Shown: piece after piece, positions 1 through 5,607 of the stretch
Layout of the letters: the number at the start of each line of letters is the position of its first letter
Numbering within the stretch: position 1 is the first letter of the stretch
Assembly (NCBI GenBank): GCA_964250805.1
Contig: CAXUHG010000159.1
Span: 1 to 12,576, forward strand
Length of the DNA stretch: 12,576 bases
Direction: 5' to 3'
From: JBBQVS01 sp964250805
GTDB taxonomy: Bacteria; Chloroflexota; Ktedonobacteria; Ktedonobacterales; Ktedonobacteraceae
Position numbers and translations under genes: made by a program
Notes under the pieces: model-generated
Databases searched by the model: none
The model's input: the letters and a program-made list of their open reading frames with translations, nothing else
Told to the model about the DNA's origin: nothing

Positions 1-25
1 GGCTTATCGGCATTCGGACCGCGTG

Positions 26-38
26 GCTATAGTATAGC
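26..38. repeat. 13-nt perfect palindrome
   Basis: GCTATA-G-TATAGC is a perfect inverted repeat with 6-bp arms around a single central base. It could be an operator or a chance AT-rich palindrome. It overlaps weak -10-like hexamers on both strands (TATAGT on plus, TATACT on minus), and no matching -35 was found for either. Confidence 0.4.
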
Positions 39-89
39 ATGGAGAGCCAGAGAATGCTAGTATTTGCGAGAGGCTCCTGTATGGAAGAG

Positions 90-95
90 ATTATA
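90..95 (-). promoter_or_regulatory. Perfect -10 hexamer pointing left (candidate leader promoter)
   Basis: On the minus strand the sequence reads TATAAT, an exact match to the bacterial -10 consensus, about 115 nt past the cas2 stop. No good TTGACA-like -35 stands 16-18 nt upstream, so this rests on one hexamer in an AT-rich context. If real, it would start transcription near position 83 and run out of the window to the left, as expected for a CRISPR leader promoter. Confidence 0.25.
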
Positions 96-120
96 TGAGG
101 CAAAATGAGCCATATTTTGT

Positions 121-138
121 GCTTCACTCTTGTGAAGC
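121..138. repeat. 7-bp hairpin with 4-nt loop
   Basis: GCTTCAC and GTGAAGC form a perfect 7-bp inverted repeat around the loop TCTT. It lies 70-90 nt beyond the cas2 stop and next to the larger palindrome at 154-196. No T-tract follows on either strand, so it is not a classical intrinsic terminator by itself, but together the two hairpins could end or slow the cas transcript. Confidence 0.45.
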
Positions 139-153
139 CGCTTGTAGAGACGC

Positions 154-196
154 GCGAGAGGCTACGCTCAACAGTGTTGGCGCACCCGCCTCTCGC
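154..196. terminator. 43-nt imperfect palindrome behind cas2, possible terminator
   Basis: Perfect 9-bp outer arms (GCGAGAGGC at 154-162, GCCTCTCGC at 188-196) enclose an inner imperfect hairpin whose arms are CGC(T)CAAC and GTTGGCG around AGT. The element sits 14 nt past the cas2 stop, the position of an operon-end terminator. No run of T follows on the minus strand, so an intrinsic terminator is not proven. It could instead be a repetitive extragenic palindrome, an RNA-processing site or part of a mobile element end. Confidence 0.4.
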
Positions 197-209
197 TACA
201 ACGATGTTG

Positions 210-518
210 CTAGACAATGAAAAGTATATCCTCTGCTGGTGGCTGGCCTCCGACTGTTTCGACTTTCTCCAGGCAGGTTGCACACATGGGGTAGAAGCGC
301 ACACTGTCCTGTGTTTCTTTGATGTGCTGCGCGAGCTTCGATTTGAGTAGCACAAGCTCTTTCTTTGAGAGAAAACATTCAAAGAGCGAGTATTGTGTCC
401 AGGTGCCAAAGCCTGATAGCACTTTATGAATTTTTGTACGCCTACGATCATCGGGTATGTCGTAGGCGATGATATAACACATTGTTTGACTCGATGCGGC
501 TGTCTTTGCTGTTCCCAT
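210..518 (-). CDS. cas2: CRISPR-associated endonuclease Cas2
   Basis: Cas2 forms the central dimer of the Cas1-Cas2 integrase that inserts new spacers into the CRISPR array. The protein is 102 aa from this start. The ferredoxin-fold first strand reads YIIAYDIPDD, with the conserved metal-site aspartate at residue 20 followed by DDRRR, and a C-terminal strand ends in DILFIV. The start is uncertain: the ATG at 518 is preceded by a purine-rich tract with two AAGG cores (2 and 12 nt away, neither ideal). The internal ATG at 482 (residue 13) gives a more family-like 90-aa protein but has no clear ribosome binding site. It lies 29 nt after cas1 and is the last gene of the operon. Confidence 0.95.
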   Translation of the reverse strand: MGTAKTAASSQTMCYIIAYDIPDDRRRTKIHKVLSGFGTWTQYSLFECFLSKKELVLLKSKLAQHIKETQDSVRFYPMCATCLEKVETVGGQPPAEDILFIV

Positions 519-547
519 ATCCTTCTTGTTCCTTCTTATTTATTCGC

Positions 548-1645
548 TTAACGCATGAGAAGAGGCGGGTATTCCTCTATTTCGCCCGTCAGAAATTTTG
601 CCACGAGTCGTGCTTGTAGTTCGATACAGCGACGGTACTTTGTCTTATAGCCGAAGATAGGATGTGTAACCTCCTCGTTCAGGCGTTCCTCGAAGCGAGT
701 GAGAAAGAGTTTGCGCGGCTCTTTCTTGAGACGATATGCCCCTAGCTCGACGTGAAAGTCGTTGAGTGTGAGCATTCGATTGTTCAACAGTGTCAAGACA
801 ACCGAGTCCACGATCAGTGGGCGGAACTCTTCCATCAAGTCGAGTGCGAGCGCGGGGCGTCCATAGGTAGAACTATGTAGGTAGCCAATGTAGGAATCGA
901 AGCCAACAATTTGTACTGCTGCTGATACTTGACTCGTAAGCAGCGAGTATCCGTAGCTCAAGAGCGCGTTGATAGGGTCGGTTGGGGGTCGTTTGACTCG
1001 ACCTGCAAAAGGCCACTGCTGTTGATCGGTGAGCAACTGCCCAAAGCAACGGAAATAGTGGGCACTGCCAGCCCCTTCTAGTCCAAGTATTGTTTCGAGG
1101 AGTGTGCCCGCGATACCACTATCGCCACTTGCCAGCGTCACGGTACTTTGCGGCTCTGTGTCGCAGGAGAGCGAGGCGAGTTGACGAATGAGCAGTGCCA
1201 TCTGTTCAATCTCTTGTTGAAACAGAGGCTCCGCGCGGCGACGATCCGAGCGTTGTAGGAGTGTTCGTTGGTTCGAGAGCTTGCCAATCACAAACCTTCG
1301 TGCCAGTTCGCATCGTTTCGAGACATTGTTATGAGCGCGATGCTGTGCCATACGTAGCAGCGAGTTCTTAGATAGTTCCGGCGAGAGACGCCCCTTGAAC
1401 GTACCATAGTGCGTCAAGAAATGCACTTCGATATTCTTTTCGAGCAGAAGGTGTAGTGCCGAAGCGGTCATTGTGACCTCACCCATAACCACCACATCCT
1501 GCACTTTGATCAGCGGAATACGCTTTTTATAGGCTGGGGTCAGCTCACCATCTTCTCCTTTCTGCTCAGGAACCTGTACCAAAAGACAATCCTCAGTATC
1601 GCGGCGTACCAGGGCGCGATCCTCAGTTAGGTAAAGTGTAGGCAT
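548..1645 (-). CDS. cas1: CRISPR-associated integrase Cas1
   Basis: Cas1 is the metal-dependent integrase that joins prespacers to the leader end of the array, in complex with Cas2. At 365 aa it has a slightly long but normal family size. An N-terminal beta domain (about 1-85) precedes the alpha-helical catalytic domain. Expected catalytic residues are visible: E190 in LEGAGS, H257 in GYLHSS, and the acidic cluster around D269 and E272 in ALDLMEEFRP. Nothing suggests inactivation. The ATG at 1645 lies inside the 3' end of cas4 (23-nt overlap), preceded by AGGAAG, so the two are probably translationally coupled. Local GC is higher than in the effector genes. Confidence 0.97.
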   Translation of the reverse strand: MPTLYLTEDRALVRRDTEDCLLVQVPEQKGEDGELTPAYKKRIPLIKVQDVVVMGEVTMTASALHLLLEKNIEVHFLTHYGTFKGRLSPELSKNSLLRMAQHRAHNNVSKRCELARRFVIGKLSNQRTLLQRSDRRRAEPLFQQEIEQMALLIRQLASLSCDTEPQSTVTLASGDSGIAGTLLETILGLEGAGSAHYFRCFGQLLTDQQQWPFAGRVKRPPTDPINALLSYGYSLLTSQVSAAVQIVGFDSYIGYLHSSTYGRPALALDLMEEFRPLIVDSVVLTLLNNRMLTLNDFHVELGAYRLKKEPRKLFLTRFEERLNEEVTHPIFGYKTKYRRCIELQARLVAKFLTGEIEEYPPLLMR

Positions 1646-2333
1646 CTATTGAACTTCCTTTCTGGCTCTTGAGTAATTTGACCTCTTCCGGCATACAGAT
1701 GGGATGAAGACTACAATCGCGGCAGCGAATGGCAACCTTGCCATCAAGCGGTGGGGGTGGAGTGTCCAGCCGTGCTATTTGCAAGGCTCGTTCTATCGCT
1801 GCATGTGTTTTTGCGCGTAACTCTGGCGTGAAATGAACCTGGACACGTTTGCGCGATCCATAGTAGAAAATGTAGCCGTAGGGAATGACTTCTGTTTGCC
1901 TTTGTTTATTTGTATTCAGACCATCAACGACACTGTTGCGTCTAGCTTCGCTCAGGTGGTCTGTAAGGAGTTCTTCTAAACAGAGGGCTTGGGCACACAG
2001 TTGTACATGGTCGTTCAACCACTTGCCCTCTTTGCCGTGCTTATATTCGACGGGAATCAGCATGCCGTCCTCTTCCTCGACGATATCGGTAAAGCCAGAG
2101 AGTCGTAGCCGCTCGCTATAGAGGTAGAGGTGATTGAGTTGTATCTCGCCCTCCTGTGATGTATGCTGTCCAGGTTGGTCAGCGTTTTTGTGGAGGAGCG
2201 TTCCCTCTAACACGAACTCGTTGCGGAGCATATCGCCCTGTACAAATTCATAATGAAAGCGTCGTGGGCAATACTCAAGCGCATTGAGATACGAAAGGGG
2301 AATAGTTTCCGGTACAGCCTCTTGTTGACTCAT
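1623..2333 (-). CDS. cas4: CRISPR-associated exonuclease Cas4
   Basis: Cas4 is a RecB-family nuclease with an iron-sulfur cluster. In adaptation modules it helps select PAM-bearing prespacers and trims their ends with Cas1-Cas2. The protein is 236 aa from the chosen start. Four cluster cysteines are visible: C22 in YCPRRF, and C204, C207 and C213 in CRDC-N5-C near the C-terminus. The nuclease core shows H48, D83 (GFTD), E96 and K98 (VEYK) and Q111. The frame is open 17 codons further upstream, but the ATG at 2333 has AAGGAGG at 2347-2341 with a 7-nt spacer and forms an ATGA overlap with the cas6 stop, so it is preferred. It overlaps the start of cas1 by 23 nt. Confidence 0.96.
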   Translation of the reverse strand: MSQQEAVPETIPLSYLNALEYCPRRFHYEFVQGDMLRNEFVLEGTLLHKNADQPGQHTSQEGEIQLNHLYLYSERLRLSGFTDIVEEEDGMLIPVEYKHGKEGKWLNDHVQLCAQALCLEELLTDHLSEARRNSVVDGLNTNKQRQTEVIPYGYIFYYGSRKRVQVHFTPELRAKTHAAIERALQIARLDTPPPPLDGKVAIRCRDCSLHPICMPEEVKLLKSQKGSSIDAYTLPN

Positions 2334-3274
2334 GATATCGCCTCCTTCTGTGTAGGTATTGGTGCCTCGATCAGATTGACACAACGCGTCTGACCCATGC
2401 CCACTGTTGTTTTGTAGCCGACTCCGCTAAACAGCGCAAAACGAGCAAGCGGAGAGAGCCATGTTGCCTCTGGTGCTGATGGGACTCCCTTCACCTCATA
2501 GGTAATGGAGCCTTGAAAGCCTACCTGCCCAAACTTACTGGTATGAAGGGAACTTGTTTCAAGCGCGTAGTGTGCAACCACGAGATTTTCTTCGCACCAT
2601 GCCGAAAGTGAACGAGGCGAGGAACTCCAAGCCTCCATGCGTAAGTGTGTTGGGGCGAAGCTGTCCCATTGTTTGGCGAGGCTTTCAAAGACGTAGCTCG
2701 GCTCTGGAAAGACCTTCAACAACTTGCCCCACGCCTTCTGCCCCATGCTAAACGCCGTTGGACTCACAAACTCGAAGCGATAGAGCTTCTGGGCTGGACG
2801 TAACACATGCACATCGTCAAACGATGCATATGCCACCCATGACTGAGACGAGGTACCGGCTTCAGGAGTCGTCAGCAATCTGCTCACCTCGAAGCACACA
2901 TCGCCGAGTCGAACGACAAGCGCACGCGGATTCGTAATAAAGTAGCGCGTCAAAGAACCGAAGAGCGTTGCATCGAGGATTGTAATCCGTAACCAGTACG
3001 TCTGCCCTGGCTTCACGGGAAGCATCTGCTGTCGTACCCGTGCCTCATCAAGTTCCGTAGGTGTCACATGGTTGAAGCCCTGCAACAAGCCAACGGTATA
3101 AGGCCGACGCTGGTTCGGCGTGTGTAACCATTCGGACAAAGCAGGGTCGGTCTGCCGTATCATATCCAGGAAGGCCGCCTGCACTTGATTGCCTGCTCCT
3201 GGTGCAACCATTCCTGCCTCTACCGGATGCAAACGCAGGAGCAGGGAGAAGAGTTCGCCACGTTCGGATGTCAT
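2330..3274 (-). CDS. cas6: CRISPR RNA endoribonuclease Cas6 (type I-D)
   Basis: Cas6 cleaves the repeat parts of pre-crRNA to make mature crRNAs and often stays bound to the 3' handle. It is 314 aa with the two-RAMP-domain layout. The signature glycine-rich loop is clear at residues 283-295, SGVGYKTTVGMGQ. The candidate catalytic histidine is H51, shortly before PYTVG; this is by analogy with N-terminal histidines in other Cas6 proteins and is not proven here. The start ATG overlaps the csc1 stop as ATGA and has AGGAGG at 3287-3282 with a 7-nt spacer. The stop overlaps cas4 the same way. GC content is visibly higher than in csc1. Confidence 0.95.
   Translation of the reverse strand: MTSERGELFSLLLRLHPVEAGMVAPGAGNQVQAAFLDMIRQTDPALSEWLHTPNQRRPYTVGLLQGFNHVTPTELDEARVRQQMLPVKPGQTYWLRITILDATLFGSLTRYFITNPRALVVRLGDVCFEVSRLLTTPEAGTSSQSWVAYASFDDVHVLRPAQKLYRFEFVSPTAFSMGQKAWGKLLKVFPEPSYVFESLAKQWDSFAPTHLRMEAWSSSPRSLSAWCEENLVVAHYALETSSLHTSKFGQVGFQGSITYEVKGVPSAPEATWLSPLARFALFSGVGYKTTVGMGQTRCVNLIEAPIPTQKEAIS
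2341..2347 (-). promoter_or_regulatory. Ribosome binding site that sets the cas4 start
   Basis: AAGGAGG stands 7 nt before the ATG at 2333 and lies inside the end of cas6. It decides for this start over a longer frame that would begin at 2384, within cas6. Confidence 0.85.
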
Positions 3275-3999
3275 GCCACAACCTCCTCTCCACCAAAGTA
3301 ATGCATCCCTAACGGAACATAAAATTCCTCTCTTTTCCTCTCTAAAAATGAGTTTGTAGGGACAATCTTACAACACGTTCCAATGACCCTGACATTGGTT
3401 AGCAGACTTACGGGTGGCATAACAATGATGTCAAATGTCGAAAGCCTTGTTTTTGCTAGATCAAGCGGGTTGATAGGACAGGCTACGAGTTGAGGTTGTT
3501 CCCTTTCTACAACTTGTGCGTTTTCAGAGCCAACAGTGTACCACTTGTGGAGAATTTCGGCTTTTGCCATCCACTTTCCTAAGCGTATCCATTGCGGTAT
3601 GTGCATCTTTTCTTCCGCAAAAATGAAAAACTCAAAGTCCGATTCGGGTGCAAGTTCCTTTGCACGTCCGAAGACAACGCGATTACGGCTTTCCTTTGGC
3701 GTAATACTATAGTAAGGTACAGTAGCCATTTTGAACGTGTTGAAAGAAAAGTCTATATGTAGTGGGTACGCTGGTGTGACGTAGCAATTTTTCACTCTTT
3801 CCGCTTGCAATTCTTCTTTGTATCGTGGCTCCTGCGAACTATTAAAGTAAGCAGGAGCTGGTTGCACTAGACCTAACGCGTAGGTCAATCCATAATTGTG
3901 TAAGTATTTTTCAGTTTCGTAGAACCGTCCATACTCGCGGCTAGCATAATAGAGATTGTCATGTAACGTCATATGACAATGCGCGATATAGGTAGTCAT
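3271..3999 (-). CDS. csc1: Type I-D Cascade subunit Csc1 (Cas5d)
   Basis: Csc1 is the Cas5-type RAMP subunit of the I-D complex. It caps the 5' handle of the crRNA and contacts Cas10d at the foot of the complex. The protein is 242 aa, the usual size. The N-terminal segment is Csc1-like: LHDNLYYASRE at 12-22, followed by T29-x-K31 and a HNYGLTYALG stretch at 34-43. It contains no obvious nuclease motif, in line with a structural role. The ATG at 3999 follows the csc2 stop by 18 nt with only a weak purine-rich binding site (GAGAAAG). Its end overlaps cas6 by ATGA. The call rests on this pattern plus its position between csc2 and cas6. Confidence 0.92.
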   Translation of the reverse strand: MTTYIAHCHMTLHDNLYYASREYGRFYETEKYLHNYGLTYALGLVQPAPAYFNSSQEPRYKEELQAERVKNCYVTPAYPLHIDFSFNTFKMATVPYYSITPKESRNRVVFGRAKELAPESDFEFFIFAEEKMHIPQWIRLGKWMAKAEILHKWYTVGSENAQVVEREQPQLVACPINPLDLAKTRLSTFDIIVMPPVSLLTNVRVIGTCCKIVPTNSFLERKREEFYVPLGMHYFGGEEVVA

Positions 4000-4017
4000 G
4001 CTCTATCACTTTCTCTA

Positions 4018-5070
4018 CTATTCTTTACTTGCTTTGGCAGCTCTCTTTGATTTGTTCCCCTCATCGGAAGATTTTTTTGGAGGACGACTACGCACTGCAT
4101 AGTCTTCGCATTCACTATATGCTTGCTGTAATACCTGTAACAACGTCTCCTCGCTTGTAACAAGTTCCCCTACTTCTTTGATTAGCGGCGTCAAACGTTC
4201 TCCGTCAATTAAGAGATGAGTAGTAACATGGTCTTCTTTCAGTAGTGTTGGTAGAGCATCTTTCATCTTGTCCATCAACTTGGTTGCCTGGTACATCTCC
4301 TTTTTTTCCTGGTTTTCATCGCTCAGCATGTCGTAGAGTGTTTGAGTCAGTTTGAGATTGGAGCAGATTTCACCGTCTGTAAAGACGACCGCGACAATAT
4401 GATTTTCGAGGGTACCAGTGCGTGTTGTTTGCGCTCCATACCGTTTCGTTCGTAGGATATTATTAAACACATAGATAAATTCTGCCTCTGTAGGATCACG
4501 TACTGTAATAATCGAGGGGAAGAATACCTGTGGCAATACGTGATCTTGCTCACCAAAACTACTTCTTGTTACTCCATTTTTACTCATGGTGCCATGTTCG
4601 TATGGTGCATTAAAGGTCATACTTTGATGAGACTCGTCATAGTTGGAGAGTGAGAAGGCCGAATCGACGAGTACTTTAGAGCGTTCACTTCCCTCTTGCC
4701 CGATTGCAAAACCATAATAAATACAGTCAGGACAATGTTTGCAAAATCTCTCACTATTGTATTCACAGTATCTTGTGTTGTCTGTGTCCTCTTCTCCTGT
4801 GGTCAAACCATAGCGACGTAGTAACTCACGTCCGGTTAGTCGCTCAGGAGTTGTTTGCTTTCGTTTGAAGACGACGATACGACTGATTGGCTGTGTGTGT
4901 GTATCCTTGCGTCCCGCGCTAACTTGAGCAAAGTTCAACTCTTGATCTGTCTGAAACAAGGGGAAAGAATTTGTCTCTCGCAGTATAACAAAATGGGCAT
5001 ACTTTCCCATCGGTGTCAAAGGAATGGCTGTATGAAATACGTCTGGCTTCTCGATTGATTGTAAAAACAT
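4018..5070 (-). CDS. csc2: Type I-D Cascade backbone subunit Csc2 (Cas7d)
   Basis: Csc2 is the Cas7-type RAMP protein that polymerises along the crRNA to form the I-D backbone. It is 350 aa from the chosen start. A cysteine cluster typical of the Csc2 zinc-binding insertion is present at C102, C110, C113 and C116 (CKHCPDC). A very basic, probably disordered tail (about 329-350, rich in K, R and S) ends the protein. The frame can be extended to a TTG at 5103, but the ATG at 5070 has AAGGAG at 5083-5078 with a 7-nt spacer and is the better start. It follows the cas10d stop by 39 nt and precedes csc1 by 18 nt. Confidence 0.95.
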   Translation of the reverse strand: MFLQSIEKPDVFHTAIPLTPMGKYAHFVILRETNSFPLFQTDQELNFAQVSAGRKDTHTQPISRIVVFKRKQTTPERLTGRELLRRYGLTTGEEDTDNTRYCEYNSERFCKHCPDCIYYGFAIGQEGSERSKVLVDSAFSLSNYDESHQSMTFNAPYEHGTMSKNGVTRSSFGEQDHVLPQVFFPSIITVRDPTEAEFIYVFNNILRTKRYGAQTTRTGTLENHIVAVVFTDGEICSNLKLTQTLYDMLSDENQEKKEMYQATKLMDKMKDALPTLLKEDHVTTHLLIDGERLTPLIKEVGELVTSEETLLQVLQQAYSECEDYAVRSRPPKKSSDEGNKSKRAAKASKE

Positions 5071-5077
5071 GTTGTTA

Positions 5078-5083
5078 CTCCTT
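5078..5083 (-). promoter_or_regulatory. Ribosome binding site that sets the csc2 start
   Basis: AAGGAG stands 7 nt before the ATG at 5070. It favours this start over the in-frame TTG at 5103, which has no comparable signal. Confidence 0.85.
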
Positions 5084-5109
5084 GTAATAGCTAGTTTGTC
5101 CAATAAGAA

Positions 5110-5607
5110 TTATGGAATGATGCTACTCTCATCAGGTATGGCATCATCTACTGTGGATATTTCTTCTCCACTAGCGGAATCAGTTTTTTCTTGACGTTTC
5201 TTCGCCCAGAGTAAGGAAAAGGCCGCTTCGCATCCGCCTTTGAAGCGATTGAGCCGACTGTTAAGTATGCTACGTTGTCCTTGTGCGTAGCCCCGAAACA
5301 CTTCGTCGTAGAACGTTTCTACGAACTGTTGCACTAAATCATCCAGCCTTTTACCCTTAGCGATTACTCGGCCCGTAGCACCCTTCTTGTCTACAATATC
5401 CAGCCATGATTTTAATGTCTGGAACATTTCTATTTTTATCTCCTCATCCGTTAAATTGAGCGTGTCTTTCAGGATGCACTTCGCAGCGATATCAATCGGG
5501 CGAACAATGGCGTAAGAGTTGGGCCACGTCCCTTTATCATTGAAGGGAAGGTAGAACTGTAGATACAAGTCTGTTACTTTTTCATGGCGTGTTGTGCTTT
5601 CTGTCAT
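5110..5607 (-). CDS. cas11d: Small subunit Cas11d, translated from an internal start in cas10d
   Basis: Type I-D systems are known to make their small subunit from an internal translation start within cas10d. It lines the belly of the complex next to Csc2. Here the codon for Met925 of Cas10d (ATG at 5607) is preceded by AAGGAG at 5618-5613 with a 5-nt spacer, as good a signal as those of the annotated cas genes. The product would be 165 aa, starting MTESTTRHEK, and identical to the Cas10d C-terminus. It is rich in helix-forming sequence and ends in an acidic tail (EEISTVDDAIPDESS). Synthesis is inferred from the start signal and family knowledge. The size fits a Cas11 protein. Confidence 0.8.
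   Translation of the reverse strand: MTESTTRHEKVTDLYLQFYLPFNDKGTWPNSYAIVRPIDIAAKCILKDTLNLTDEEIKIEMFQTLKSWLDIVDKKGATGRVIAKGKRLDDLVQQFVETFYDEVFRGYAQGQRSILNSRLNRFKGGCEAAFSLLWAKKRQEKTDSASGEEISTVDDAIPDESSIIP

Larger units (their letters stand above)
1..209. other. Non-coding region downstream of cas2, possible CRISPR leader side
   Basis: No credible gene is visible here; the only longer open frame runs antisense into cas2. The stretch holds a 13-nt palindrome at 26-38, a TATAAT hexamer on the minus strand at 95-90, a 7-bp hairpin at 121-138 and a long imperfect palindrome at 154-196. The 10-mer GCGAGAGGCT occurs at 66-75 and 154-163, with the inverse of its first nine bases at 188-196. In many I-D loci the array follows cas2, so this could be the terminator plus the start of the leader, with the array to the left of the window. 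No repeat-spacer periodicity is visible within it. Confidence 0.4.

Noticed and set aside
1..209. CRISPR repeats next to cas2
   Set aside because: Only a 10-nt direct repeat 88 nt apart is present; there are no 28-40 nt repeats with regular spacing.
105..350. Plus-strand ORF of 81 codons starting at 105
   Set aside because: More than half of it is antisense to cas2, which has clear family motifs; the protein has no recognisable pattern and no ribosome binding site was seen.
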